A stretch of DNA of 64,000 bases, from NCBI GenBank assembly GCA_022818135.1, contig JAFMSR010000016.1, positions 43,076,093-43,140,092 on the forward strand, given 5' to 3'. The DNA comes from Saxidomus purpurata (lineage: Eukaryota > Mollusca > Bivalvia > Venerida > Veneridae). Positions 1 through 12,479 of the stretch are shown here, piece by piece. Under the pieces are notes generated by a model. That model worked only from the letters and a program-made list of their open reading frames with translations, was not told the DNA's origin and made no database searches. Within the stretch, counting starts at the first letter, position 1, and the number at the start of each line of letters is the position of its first letter. A program made the position numbers and the translations under genes.

Positions 1-556
1 GATCATCTTTGCATCAGGTAAGGTGTAGTATAGTTGCAATCGGCCTTCGTTCTCAGTTTGATCACTGTCAAATTGACGAAACGGCCAAAACAAATTGACT
101 TTGTGCTCGCATATTTCAATATGTATATAGTTTCTGGTCTATAATTGTGCCGGCGTGGAAGAAAATATTATTTTTCTGACTCGTAGACTTCCTTGAATTG
201 ATATTGAATGACTTGATGCCGAAAAAATGACTGTTTTGATCCGTCACTGAAAGTGATGTGACTGTACGCTTACTTGCAACTGTACACAATCGTTAGTTGT
301 GCAGAAGTATAAAAAGATCTGTACGCTTAGTTGTCGAAAGAATATAATATTTCTGATAAATTTAGTGTTTGATAATATCATTAATGAATGATAGCAAGTA
401 GAAATTAACGTTATTTCTGTCATGGTTTCCACGTCGTTTCAAAAAGCCTCCATTGCATTTTTTTTTTCACTTCAAGTAATTTTTCATGTATATCGGGGAT
501 GTTCAAGACGATTAAATGTATGTCCGAGTTCGTAATGCATCCTTACTACAGATGAG
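1..556. repeat. Left inverted arm of transposon copy 1 (partial)
   Basis: Pairs imperfectly with the right arm 2854-3651. Pairing fades after a shared GATGAG near 551-556. Confidence 0.75.
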
Positions 557-2853
557 GCATGGAATACTAGTTTTGAACAGTATAAGCCGATTTGAAAATA
601 AATCGATGTTTGCGTTAGACACGTTGATATTTTGTGTCAAGAAAAGAGCTCAAACATTTTAGTGGCACTGGAATATTTGAACTATACTTTGTGGAATCAT
701 TAGATACGTGTTTACTTTGAACCTATTGTGAATCAATAATTGACGGGCGCCATATTGGCATGAATTGGCTAGACCCAGAACTGATCAGCCAATATTTTCC
801 ATGAGTTTTATTGTTATTAACAGTAAAAGTTAGATAGATTTTATGAGGTTGCTTACAATTTCATTTGTTACTTTTCAGGTTTGCCTTCAGAAGATGCTAT
901 ATTGGTAAAGAATGACCTTAGAGATCGGTCGAAATTGACATACGAGGACTATGTGTACTACCTCATCAATTGGTCGAAATTAACATATCCTGGCATTCAG
1001 AGCTATGTATGGTTACAATTATGTTGAAAACGAATGAATGGGTGACCTTTTCCTTCGTTGTATGATTGGCATACATTATGCAAGCCAACTAGGTGTAAAA
1101 AGAACTGACTACTTAGCATTGATTGGCGTTTAAGTAATAATGATAGTAAAACAGGACATTGTACATGTCCATCATGAAACGGACGAAGCTGCAATCATAT
1201 ATCCGTCATCATATATGCAAATTACACTAACTTGCAAGCATACATGGTGTTGGAGGAGCAACATATACCGGCAAAGAAGTGACATGGGGGAAGGAGCTGC
1301 GAAGTTGTTGAACCATGATATGGTTACAAAGATAAAATTCCAGAGACATATGATAATGATGCATCAATATTGAGTGACAAGTTAATGCAAAACTGTGACA
1401 AAATCCCATGGACATCCTAAACAGAATCTTGATCATACAAACCTGAAAAATATTGTAACTAATTCATGCAAAACATATCAAATTTAATATGCTATAAAAG
1501 CTTTAGGGTAGCTAGGGTAACTTATAATGTATTATTATAAATCTATTGTCTGCAAATGTATTCCCCGCCTTAAATATAGAGGTTGGATCTTGAAACTACC
1601 CTATATATACTAGAAAAGTTACATTCATGTTGATACCAAACAAGGAACACAATGAGAATATAAGAATTTATTGTTCTAAATTTTCTATAACTGTTATTTT
1701 TCTTTTGTAATGTTTACAAAGTTGCATGCATCCTGTTTAATACATGTATGATGAATCATTGCAAAAGCAGACCGCTATGTGTTCAGCATTGAAGCAGAAA
1801 TCAACAGAAACGCTCAAATTGTAGACAAAAGTTAAAATTTGCTGTGTCACTGCATATTTGCTTCATCATACTTTACTGAATTTTTTAAATGGATTTTAAT
1901 CGCTCTTTAAATGGTCTCGCTCTCATTTATTTAGTTTTTACATGAACAAACAGAGGAATTTTGAATCAGTGAAGAATGAGTGGTGATTAATAAAGAGCAT
2001 AATAAAATAATAAAAAGTTTTATACCGTTAGCCTCACGTTTTTGTGTTCTTCATACAGACAAAATACTATCCAGGAGTGCTTATGAATACTGTTTATTGC
2101 CTTAACAATTTAACATGGCCATACTCATAATTGCAACACATTGACAGTATGTACATGTACACAAAAGTCTAATGGTTTTAAAATGGAAAACCGCCGTCCA
2201 ATATCCATAAATGACGTCTGAAAAATACCAACAGAATCTGGTCTGTCACATTTAGTTTATATGGCAAAACTTAGAGAAATAGTAGAAATCGGTGTCATGA
2301 AGACCAAAAAGCTAGTCCTGTGTATAACTGTTCAGTAAAAAGTCAGTATCGTCTGTAATGCTGTCTGCACTGAAATCTTTTACAGAATGCTGAGTTGCGG
2401 TGTCTCTTGTCCACTTAGATCTACGATAGAAATAACAGTGATCAAGTGCAACTTGTACACATATCGACCATTACTGCCTTTAATGGATTATTACACAATT
2501 CAGTAAAACAGTGTGCATCAACCTGCACTGATCATTTTGGCAATGGTGTAGCAATAAATGTTTAATCATTCTCCCATTGCAATGGGGAAAAGTCACATTA
2601 GTTTGGATCCTTTGTACAGTAAACCATATGTAAAGATGGAATTTGGGTTTCCTTAGTTGGATGCCCATCCACAGAATGTATGGAACACACCTGTAAAATT
2701 AAGAAAACCCATTTCAGGAAACTATTATTTATATACCGGGAAACTGCAAATGCAATTAAAATAAAAAACATGCATTTAATCTACATACAGCTCAATTTTC
2801 TCTTGGAATTCTTACTGACTGACGGTATGAGATTGCATTGTTGTTTTCTAACA

Positions 2854-3651
2854 CTCATCTATAGTAAGGATGCATTACAAACCCGGACATATATCAAATT
2901 GTCTTAAACAGGCCCAATATACATGAAAATTTACTTGAAGTGAAAATCAACTGCAATAGCGGCTTTTTAAACGTGGAAATCATGACAGAACATTAGATCT
3001 ATTAATATTTTGACAAAACACAGATCTTCAAATATATTTATAACACAATTAATGGCATGTGTGGCCAATCAATGTGACCAATGAATGCGTAATTTGGCTT
3101 GTATACTCGATGCTAGTAAATCGAACATTTGATTTGGTTTTATTCATTAGAATTCTGAATATTAATGATTTGAAACTAATCGTACAGTCTTATATTGAAA
3201 TGTTGCAATTAAGCGTACAGTCGCGTTACTTTCAGTGGCAGATTGTTCGGCATCAAGTCATTTAATCTCGGTTTAAATAAGTCTACGAGTCAGAAAAATA
3301 TTGTTTTCTTCCACGCCGGCACATTTATAGACCAGAAAATATATACAGAATAAATTACGAGCACAAAGTCAAATTTTTCTGGCCGTTTCGTCAATTTGAC
3401 AGAGATCAATCTGAGATCGAAGGCCGATTGCAACTATACTACACTTTACTTGAAGCAAAGATGATCACATTAAAATTATAAATAACTGGTTCACTCACCC
3501 CAAAAATATCTCCTTCAAAAAAGACGATTTAAATAAACTTTCAATACAAAATCTAGACCGTGGTGGCTTCAATTCGTGCCAATAACTAACTGATCATCAG
3601 CGTACAGATCAGCAACTTCCGTTTCGGCTGACTGTACGCTAGGACACTGTG
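2854..3651. repeat. Right inverted arm of transposon copy 1
   Basis: About 800 bases, complementary to the left arm and ending at the CACTGTG tip. No target duplication can be tested because the left tip is missing. Confidence 0.75.
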
Positions 3652-3706
3652 GGATCTATTGAACTCAAATTCTGGAACGGAGTGTGAGATTTCTACTGCA
3701 GAACAT

Positions 3707-3961
3707 ATGGATCCGTATACGACGGAACCTTTGGAGTCCTTTGAGGCAGTTTCTCATGTTACAGAAATTAAAGCGGAGCCAGTGTTGCCCGATCGTTTAC
3801 TTGAAATGTACAACAAAGATATTTCCGGACTTGACGAAAGCCAATCATATACAGTAAACTCCGCTTGTGCCGATATTCAGGGGACCGTAGATTTTATATC
3901 GTTACATCCGAATATCGTTATATCCAAGTCGACATCTGGCATCGGTCGAAACCGAAAGTAG
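3707..3961 (+). CDS. Short unidentified open frame, 84 residues, abutting transposon copy 1
   Basis: An ATG-initiated frame of 84 codons ending in TAG. The product is acidic in its first half and contains I-K-A-E near residue 21, which fits the psi-K-x-E SUMO-site pattern common in transcription factors. I do not recognise the family. Codon choice is less AT-rich than the surroundings, which argues for coding origin. The frame stays open upstream to 3659, right after the transposon tip, so the start may be an exon continuation cut by the insertion rather than a true start. It could be a first exon, a gene fragment or chance. A homology search would decide. Confidence 0.3.
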   Translation: MDPYTTEPLESFEAVSHVTEIKAEPVLPDRLLEMYNKDISGLDESQSYTVNSACADIQGTVDFISLHPNIVISKSTSGIGRNRK

Positions 3962-5756
3962 AGTTAACGTGTTTGATTAAAGAGGTGCACAACTTATAAT
4001 ATAGAACAAGTTCTGTTTATGATTTATTTACATATTTATACACACATATGTAAAGATATATGTGTGTCACTATCATCAAATGTTTTATTCGGTGATCTCG
4101 CATCTTTACACCACCTAGGAAAACCTTTTCATCATGAATATTATTTGCATGTCTGATCATTTTCAAATTCTAGCCGAACTGAATGTCCTAGTTTCATATG
4201 TTTTTATAATAGCATCCCGACTTTTTAATATCATGCTTAGTAAGTTTTACTTCCGAAATCAGCAGCAATGTCTTGTTTTTTTTTCGAAATCCCTTAAGTT
4301 CATATATCATTTTGTACTTTGAGTCTATATCTAAAAGTTTTCTATTTCGACCAGGAGGCTCCATGATTTTTCATGTACTTCACAAAAATACATGTACAAT
4401 TTAGTAGTAGTATAGATATTTACTCAAATAGTTGTTTGCTCAGGAAAAAGCTGTGTTTTAGTTGCAAAGTTGTTTCAATTCAGTGAATAGTTAGTGCGAT
4501 AATTTGACGATTACCCGTAATCGTTTGGGCGCCGGCCATTGTCACTCGTTCACACCGTCTGCAGACCATAATTATCTCATTAACCGGGAAAAAATGCATT
4601 CTGGACGTAAGAAAACGCATCGTTACATCCGATATATCGCTACATGCGATATCGTAACATCCGGAGTGAAAGTATATGAAATATAGAAGGCCCGAGTCGG
4701 GACTGCAACCTCAGTATCGTTACAAGCGGTATATCGTTTCTAGCGAAAACGTTACAAGTGGAGTTTACTGTAGTTTCAAGACATTGCTAATCGGCAAACA
4801 AGATGCATTTGCTCGCCCTGGTGAGGTCGGCGGAACATCTCTAGGCACACACAAGATACAACTGAAAGACGAAACCGCTATTAAGGTGTATCACTGCTGA
4901 AATTCAAAATAACAAGAAATTTTATTGACCCTGTTTTTGATGGAGACTAACATATTGCTAGTTAATTTCTGGAAAAATATTGATGGGTGAATGGCTTAAC
5001 TTTTTCGCAATATTAATCTTTAGTGATACACTATCATATCAAGGTGCTAAATGCAGAATAAGCTAGAATTTTGGTATTGTAAACGTTTATGTATGTGGTG
5101 TATTTTTCAGAATGGGTATCAATTTTTAATCTTTTCTAGTCTAGTATGTCATACTTAAGGAAGGAAAATTAGAGATAGTGATATATATATCATCATCTGT
5201 ATAAATATTACGCTCCTTATTATTACCACATCCACTTTACTAAAATTCATTTTTTAAATGTTTGATAAATGAATATTTTCATGATAAAGGAATAACAAGG
5301 TTTTTCAGATAGTTTGCCTAGTTTGATTAAAACCTTTGTTTTAGAATGCAAAAATAAAAAATGGGTGTCAACGTACACATAAGAAAGAAATTCAATAAAA
5401 ACTGACAAAAAATGTGTTTTTTTAGAATTCGACGAGCTTAGAGATATGACGGCATAGGTCTGTAACAAAGATCTGTAAAAGGAACTAGTTATTAATGTAT
5501 TTTTATATTCTAACAATTCTTCTTGTAATATAGTTTGAATTAAGTAAATATCGTAAACGGTTTATGAGAAATGACTATTTTTGTTCCTCTACCCCGATTT
5601 TGGCATATGGCAAAATTTGTCAATTTAGTCACAAAATGTGAGGTCAAAATATTTTTTCTCAAAAATGTTCATTTTTTTGCGCTAAAATGTTCTATTGTGC
5701 CTTAGTTTACTACTGTATAATTGTTTATTCCAGTTAAATCATCATTTTAGAAATAT
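3962..5756. other. No gene recognised
   Basis: AT-rich sequence with short open frames only. At 4590-4760 there is a cluster of short palindrome-like pieces around CGTTACA and CGATATCG. Nothing else could be assigned. Confidence 0.5.
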
Positions 5757-6233
5757 AACAAATGTAAATTTCCGGAAGTGCAAAAGTCCAAAACCTCACC
5801 AGTGATCCCCCTTAAAGAACCACCAAGGAGGATTCCTTTATTCAAAAGAAATATCATTGATGAGGAGATAAAGACTTTTGAAGATAAAGGCCTTATTAAA
5901 AAATCTGAGAGTCCATATTCAGCTCCCACTGTTTTAGTTAGAAAGAAAGATGGAACGTGGAGAATGTGTGTAGACTACAGGATATTAAACGAGAAGACGA
6001 TAAAAGACGCCTACCCTCTTCCAAGAATCGACGAGAATATAGACTCACTTTCATGAGCGTCGTGGTTTACCACACTTGATTGTAACATGGCTTACCATCA
6101 AGTACCAATGGCTGAATCCGATAAGAAAAAGACTGCATTTTTTACGCCAATTGGTGGACTGTACCATTACAATACAATGCCATTCGGTTTGTGTAATGCT
6201 CCTGCGACTTTCGAACGGATTGCTGAACGTGCT

Positions 6234-6921
6234 GTTTGGTGTTCAACCCGTTTACAGTTGGACGCTATGCTTCCCTCTTTGATTGTGTCTGACGGAAGAG
6301 GGGGAGGACTCTGTGATGGGCAGTTTTTAAATCCCACTGGGACGAAACTGTTTTGATTTCTGTCCTCTGGCCTGTTTCGTCGGGCCCTTAAGGGTGTTTC
6401 TCTTGGTGCTCTGCCTTCTGCAAAGGCATTGAGTACATACGTTTTTTGGTTCTCAAGGTTTGCTTTTTATATATTTATACACGAGCATTTTTGTGTTTTA
6501 CATACCATGCCTTTTGTTTCCATTGCGTGTGTTAGAGATTCACCTAGCAGGGATTACTTTTATTTACACTGTCCTGTGACTTTGGAACATGGTGGGGGTA
6601 AGAGTGAGGTTGGGTGCGCACCATAAACCGGTTTAAGCTCCCCAGTGGTGTTTTTGCCACTGACCGTTCCAAGGCGGTGCCCCACTGTGTTCCTTTAATT
6701 GTTCGTTTTGTCCTCGTGTGTTTGCTTTGTATGCTAGTGTGTGTTGGTAGTGTATATATGTGTGTGTACATGATTGTGTGTGTGTGTGTGTCGTGTGTGT
6801 GTGCATGTGCGCGCGTGTGTGTGTGTTGGTGGTGTGCACTTCTGGGTGATGTGGGGTTCGTTTTGGGGAGGCTGCGTTTTTGGTACGTGGCATTCCCTGT
6901 TTGATATTATTTTTGTTTTTT
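6234..6921 (+). mobile_element. Naiad-type Penelope-like element, 5'-truncated copy
   Basis: Starts in the last ~19 codons of the Naiad frame (same as the end of the frame at 47016), then carries the stop codon at 6290, the SECIS-like hairpin, a long 3' UTR with a (TG)n tract (~6775-6825) and the family 3' tail ending TATTATTTTTG plus T-run. It lies between GCT and TTGGATGG of the gypsy RT frame, so both edges are defined to within a few bases. No clear target duplication is visible. It is nearly identical to unit B over the shared part, which suggests recent insertion. Confidence 0.9.
6304..6367 (+). promoter_or_regulatory. SECIS-like element, type II, in the Naiad 3' UTR
   Basis: Helix 1 is GAGGAC (6304-6309) with GTCCTC (6362-6367). 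It is followed by an internal loop and the non-Watson-Crick quartet UGAU (6314-6317) with UGAU (6354-6357), giving the tandem G.A pairs. Helix 2 is nine pairs, 6318-6326 with 6345-6353 (three G.U at the base). The apical part has the unpaired AAA at 6329-6331 and a small extra stem TCCC/GGGA (6332-6335, 6339-6342), the type II layout. It begins 12 nt after the frame's TGA stop (6290-6292). Known role of SECIS: recruits SBP2 and eEFSec so UGA is read as selenocysteine. Confidence 0.85.
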
Positions 6922-7287
6922 TTGGATGGATTACAATGGAAAATCATAGTTCTATACTTGGATGACATCGTTGTTTATAGTCAATCCTTTGAAAATCACA
7001 TTGAAAATCTACATCCTGTTCTCGAGCGGTTGTTAAACGCAGGATTGAAACTCAAATCAAAAAAGAGAAACAGCATTCCTTGAACAAATCAAAAGATGGC
7101 GTAAAACCTGATCAGAAACAAGATAGAAGTAAAATCAACATTGAAGTATCCAAAAAGTGTTAAAGAACTTCGTCAGTTCTTGGGACTTACATCATATTAT
7201 CGGAAATTTGTTCGAAATTACTAAAAAAATACTGAGCCATTGTACAGATTGACACAAAATAATCTTCGCTGGAATTGGGATTCAGAC

Positions 7288-7975
7288 TGCATGTATAAAC
7301 ATATTGTTTACATTTCAGCGGCCATAATACATATCAAGAGGGTCACAATGGCCCTGTATCACTCACATGAGTACACTGGTCAGTATTTGAAAGTCAGTAA
7401 TTGCAAAACACAACTGTTGCTTGTTCCTAAGCATGTCAATGACTTTTAAGGAAGTCATTAGTGTCAATATGATGCTTTGGGAGGTTGTTTAGGAAGGCAT
7501 TAGTTGCTTGGGGTAGTTAATGATTGCTAGTGGAAGTCACTGATTGCTATGTAAGTCAATAGTCGCTAAAAGTCACTTGTAAGTAGAGGAAGTCACTTGT
7601 TGCTAGGGGAAGTCACTGGTTGCTAGAGAACATAGTTTTTGCTTAGGAAGTCAATGGTTGGTAAGGAGGTCATGTTTTGCTTATAAAATTGCTGTTAGCT
7701 AAGTAAGTCATTGGTTGCTTAGGAAATCACTGGTTCTTTGAGGTATTCACTGGTTTCGAAGGAAGTCACTGGTTGATAGAGAAGCCACTGGCTGCTTCTG
7801 AAAGGTACAGGTTGCTAAGGAAGTCACTGCTCGCTGAAGAAGGCACTTGTTCAAAGGGAAAATCACTGCATGCTATGGGAATATACTGGTTACTAAGGAA
7901 GACACGTGTTGCTAAGGAAGTCAGTGGTTGCTTGATGAGCTACTGGTTGCTATAGGAACTTACTGGAAGCAAGGG
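7288..7975. repeat. Array fragment (to ~7440) then ~21-bp degenerate minisatellite
   Basis: 7288-7350 carries the 'tttacat..cagCGGCCATAATAC' motif of the larger degenerate array. From ~7440 to 7975 a unit close to GAAGTCACTGGTTGCTAAG recurs about every 20-25 bases with many substitutions. Short open frames across it are by-products. Confidence 0.8.
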
Positions 7976-7984
7976 TGACTCAAT

Positions 7985-8530
7985 ATACAGACAAGGAGCC
8001 ATCTAAGTGGCTGAGGTCAATTTTAACCCCAGAGGGCATAATTTGAATAAACTTTGTAGAAGACAAATGGACAATGCTACATACCAAAAATGTAAGCTCT
8101 GGAGTTCTAGGCCATGTGACTTTAGAGATGCAGATTTTAAAAGTTATCCATATAACAATTGAACCACAAGGCTGGGTCAATTTTGACACCGGAAGCATCA
8201 GTTGAACAAACCTGGTAGACGTTTAATAGACAATGACCCAAACTAAATCTTAGCTCTAGGCCTTGTGGTTTCTGAGTAAGAGAATTTTAAAATTGTTCCT
8301 ATATGAAATCAGTGACATTCGTAGTGTGGTTAATTCTGACCCAGGGGATAATAATTGAACAAGCTTCGTAGAGGTCACCTAAACAACGTTACATGCCAAA
8401 TATATAAGCTAAAGACCTTGCGGTTTCAGAGAAGAAGATTTTTAATCTTTTTCCTATAATAGCCAGTGTAAAATCAAGTGACTCCCCTAGAAGTCTTCTA
8501 CATGCTTGATGCTAAAAAAATAAGCTCTAG
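7985..8530. repeat. ~165-bp dispersed bivalve-type repeat, about three units
   Basis: Three head-to-tail units, each with 'gtCAATTTTgACCCcagg', 'TAATTTGAACAAACTTggTAGAGG', 'CAATGCTACATACCAAA' and 'TAAGCTCTAGGCC' blocks. The same family recurs at 24130-24760. I know this repeat type from bivalve genomes; no function is established. Confidence 0.75.
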
Positions 8531-8559
8531 GCTCTGAACAAATATAACTATGCTATTGC

Positions 8560-11200
8560 TACTACCCCTGATGTTTAGTATGGGGGTTCCATTAGAATAT
8601 TTATTTCAGAAAGTAAATGAATAAGTTGTGTAGATGAATATGGGCGTATTTCTCAAAATTTACAGAATGGCAATTAAAATAAGCAAGGCTAGTGTTTGTT
8701 AACTCTAATTAGTTTTCTAATGTAAGATGCTATCTTCAGACATATAAATATTTCTAAAACTAGGAAGAGGAAGGATTACTTTCCAAAAATAATTTTACGT
8801 TTTGTCAATATTTTATATCTCACATAATATGACTCTTTCATGGCCATAATACTTCAAATTTTCCAAATATGTAGGGAGCAAAGCAGAACGAGCCATTTTT
8901 TATCTATGTATTTGAAGATTGAGGTTTCAATGAAAATAACAACATGCAGCACACATGTCAATGATCATAATACCTTTTATGAATGTCAAAGGAGATGTAC
9001 ACGACGAGTCTTTGCTACCTGTAATAAGATACTTTACATGTCTTGTAGTAAACATTACTTTCTTTTAGAAATTACTTCACGTTTAATCAGTCGATGTATC
9101 TGGACAAATGTTATCCTGCTATTGTTTCGACCCTTACTGTCTTAAAGTATATTGGTTCCATTGAAATATTTTAGAAAGTATATAGAAATGTTATGTAGAG
9201 GACTTGGGCCATATTACTCAGAATTTACTGAATGGCAATGCAAATGTATCAGCTTCGTCTTTTTTAACTCTTTTAATAATAATTACAAACCATGGAGGAA
9301 ATATGTCTTCTAGTGGTAAATGTTATAATCAGGCATAAATATCTTTCTAAAAGCATGAAGATGAAGTATTACTTTCCAAAACAAAATAACGTTTTTTTCC
9401 ATTTGTTCTATCTCACATAATGCCTCTACCGTGGCTCCACTATGGATGAGAATTATACATGTCAGTGGCCATAATATTTCAAATTTTCTGAACACCTAGG
9501 GAGCAGAGCAGTGTGTACTGTAGGCATATGTATAATCTGTAATAGTTTAACATTGAAATGAAATTGTTTCTTCATAACTTATTTGCAGTTTTATCATTTG
9601 ATATATATGAAAAATAGGACTCTACAATAGTTATTACTTTAAACTATGGATGTGAAGTATGGGGTTCCAACGAAAATATAATACCCTATTATCGGTCATA
9701 ATATATAAATGTTCTAAAGAACAAGGGAATAATAAACCCTAGCCATAATAGCCTCTACTTAGAATTTTTTCATACCTAAAGAAATTGCTGACTTGTAATT
9801 GATGCTACCATCAGTCAAATAAATCTCTATGACAACATGAAATAAAAAAAAATATTTCCACAACTAAATATTTGACGTTTCATCATTTGTTAGTTTTGAT
9901 AACATGACTCTTGGTGTGAAGATTCCTTTTATAAGATCACTGATATTACATTAATTTCTGTAAATGTAAATTATCAAAACCTTATATACATTTTTTCTTC
10001 AAATTGATACGGTTATCAATCACAGAAATCTTTTTCACAGCATATCGTGAAGCTATTACTTCTTATTACAAATTAGTAAAGTATATTATTTTAAGGTCAG
10101 CCTTCCGATCATTTGAATGTGGCGTTGAAGCTGAAAGTTAAAGCATAACTTTCCTTAAGAAAAAAATATCGTTTTATTACTTGATGTTCCTGAAAAAGTA
10201 TGATTCCACTATGGCTCAAATTATACACTATGGATGTGTACTATTGGGTTTACATTAAAATACTACAGAAAATGATTGAATTGTTGTTTACATATTTGTC
10301 GCCATAATACTTACGTTATGTATCTGAAAACATGTAACGCTCTGAAAGCTACTATTTCTTCACTATGGATGTGAAGTATTGGGTTTCGAAATGCACACAC
10401 ATATCAATGATCATAATACATTTTGAATGCCAAGATGATTCGATATTTTCGTACCTGTAATGAGAATATTTACATATCTTTGAGAAATTCTGTTTACTTA
10501 CTAATGCAAGCACAAACGACACAAATCTTTATCATAGGAGGAAAAGAAAGAGTTTAACATTTTATCATTTGATGTATATGAAGAAATGGGACTGTGCCAT
10601 CGCTACAATTATTAACTACTGGTTCAATGTATGGGGTTTCCAATAAAATATTGCAGCAAAGATAGGAATGAATAATGTAGTTGCATATTACTCAGACATT
10701 AATGAATGACAAAAGTGTTGAGCAAGATGACCATTTTTGATTTTTATTCATACACTTTACAAATCACAAGTAATATCTGTCTTCTTATGGTCAAAGCTAT
10801 TATCTGGATAACAGAAGGAAAAGTAAGTATTAATTTCCGATTTTGTTTTAACGTTTTCTTGCATTTTTTAGATCTCTATAATAGCAAATAAATCTCTATT
10901 ATAACATGAGATAAAAGCATTTCTTTCCGTAACTAGTAATTTGATTATTTGATTTGTCTAAGACAATGGCTGTATGACGGTCCTAATTCTAAACTATAGA
11001 GGTGAAGTATGATGTTTACTTCAAAATATTATTGAAAGTATATAAATCTCTGAACATGTTTATTTTTTTTTTGATAACTATAATATTTACATTTTCTGAA
11101 CATGAAATGAATTAAGAGTGCTACCCATTGTTGTTTATAAGAAATTGTACATACCTTAATAAAACGCTGTCTCGTTATTGATGCTAGGAAACATTAAATA
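8560..11200. repeat. Degenerate long tandem array, segment 1
   Basis: Recurrent blocks in a fixed order: 'TTTATCATTTGATGTAT', 'CACTATGGATGTGAAGTAT' then 'GGGTTTCCA', 'ATTACAGAAAGTATA', 'GTCAATGGCCATAATA', 'GAGCCATTGTTG', 'GATGCTATCATCAGGCA' and 'ATTACTTTCCA'. The ATGGATGTGAAGTAT block or its variants fall near 8575, 9645, 10230, 10370, 10620 and 10995, implying a unit of roughly 0.3-0.4 kb with strong divergence and deletions. No coding frame is shared between units. Confidence 0.7.
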
Positions 11201-11219
11201 AAAAATTCCGACCAATCTT

Positions 11220-12470
11220 CATGATAATTTGATAGTACTTGTTTTAGTTTGCTTTGACTGTGTGTCCTCTAATTTGATATCAGGTGTCTCAGAGTAGGAT
11301 GCATGGAAGTTATTGGGGTATTTAACTTAACAGTCATTGAGATAAAAGCTCTGATCAATATTCATGCTGTCTTTGATTGATTGTATGACCTATTTCTGAT
11401 CTTAAGAGACTCGGATTCTACAACGGCATAGAAATCATTAAGTTAATTATTTATTAAATAAGTTTTGCTTCTAGAATTTTAGAAAAAATAAATTTATTTG
11501 ATATAAATATAAGACATATCTTTTGACACCGTAAAAGGAAGATTCAAAAATGACTATGAAAAATTATTACACATATTCTGACCGGTTGTTATAATGAGAT
11601 AGAAAATGTATCCTATAGAGTGTTTATAAGAGTTTAATTTGATTTGACCATGTGTCCAAGGGTATTACCTCAAGTGATCCACATTCAAAATTGATCTAGA
11701 AATAATTGTGATAAACAGTCTGACCAATTTGTTTGATAATTTTGTAATACATGTGACATTTAGAATGTTCACAATGATTTTACTTGATTTTATTTTGTGA
11801 CCTCTTTTTTTCCCCAAGTGACTTAGATTAGAACTTCTAATTGAATCACTGAGAATAACATTCTGCACACTTTCCCTGATGACTCGATGGTTAGTAATTG
11901 TAGCATCTATTTTGCTAACAAGGTTATTTTTTGATTTTACCAAGTGACCTTGTTTTCGACCACAGGTGATATTAATTCAATCTTGAACTAAAAGTATTTG
12001 AGATAAACTTTTTCACCAATTTTTAGGATACATGGGAAGTAAATGAATCATATAGTTTGTTAACTACGATATGATATGATTGATAAATACATGTGGCTTC
12101 AAATATGTTAACCAGAGATCCCTTTGATTTGATATGTGACCTATATTTCCATCAAGGTGACTTAGTTTCAAACTTGGCATGGGTATTATAACAAACATTT
12201 TGGCTAATCAAGATGACGAAATGATAGTAAATGTGACTTCTAGAATGCTATCAAGATATTTCTTTGATTTGGCCATGTGACCTAGTTTTTGACACCATGT
12301 TACCAAGATCCGAACTTCACCTTGACAGAAAGTACAAATGTATTGGTATTTATAACAAATAATGTGTTGTTTTAATACTTGTTGTATATGATATCCTAAG
12401 AATATATTCAAAAATACAAAAACATAATTTAACTTTGTTTTGTAATATAGTATTATCGGACACACAAATC
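11220..12470. repeat. Second degenerate array ('GACCTAGTTTTTGA' family)
   Basis: Repeats of roughly 170-190 bases marked by 'TTTGATTTGACCATGTGACC', 'AAGTGACTTAGTTTC', 'GAAACTT..ATTGAGATAAAC' and 'CTGACCAATTT'. The same kind of repeat is common in molluscan genomes. Very diverged; no gene. Confidence 0.65.
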
Positions 12471-12479
12471 TTGATCATT

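Larger units (their letters stand above)
1..3651 (+). mobile_element. DNA transposon with long inverted arms, copy 1 (left tip outside window)
   Basis: The first ~556 bases are the reverse complement of 2854-3651, and the whole unit matches 59767-63358 in inverted orientation. The right tip ends CACTGTG at 3651. By comparison with the other copy about 180 bases of the left arm lie outside the window. A short motif, AGCGTACAG or its complement, recurs inside the arms (about 264, 320, 3212, 3600 and 3632), as expected of subterminal transposase-binding repeats. The ~2.3-kb interior has only short open frames and no recognisable transposase, so this copy is probably non-autonomous or decayed. 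The CACAGTG tip plus subterminal repeats suggests the CACTA/CMC group; that assignment is inference. Confidence 0.75.
5757..7287 (+). pseudogene. Ty3/gypsy reverse transcriptase relic, split by a Naiad insertion
   Basis: 5757-6233 encodes the N-terminal fingers of a gypsy RT (P-P-R-R, then S-P-Y-S-A-P, V-R-K-K-D-G and V-D-Y-R-I-L-N). It continues after an in-frame TGA at 6054 into F-F-T-P-I-G-G-L and M-P-F-G-L-C-N-A-P-A-T-F-E-R. The frame is cut at 6233 by a Naiad copy and resumes at 6922 with L-D-G-L-Q-W and the catalytic Y-L-D-D. It decays through frameshifts to L-R-Q-F-L-G-L-T-S-Y-Y-R-K-F near 7170 and ends near 7287, where the degenerate array motif begins. No LTRs, protease or integrase were seen next to it. 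It is non-functional: a stop, frameshifts, an insertion and both ends missing. Confidence 0.9.

Noticed and set aside
1003..1373. Short frames inside transposon copy 1 as a transposase
   Set aside because: The region is conserved with 61860-62290 but both copies have stops and frame changes and no transposase motif was found.
6544..6968. Long Val/Cys-rich and His/Thr-rich open frames over the (TG)n tract, also at 14711-15366, 20845-21128, 45878-46764 and 50413-51272
   Set aside because: They are dinucleotide-repeat translations in the Naiad 3' UTR, open in several frames on both strands, and the copies share them because the DNA is copied.
7440..7975. CRISPR-like array of ~20-bp repeats
   Set aside because: The units are adjoining and degenerate, without unique spacers, and the DNA is eukaryotic.
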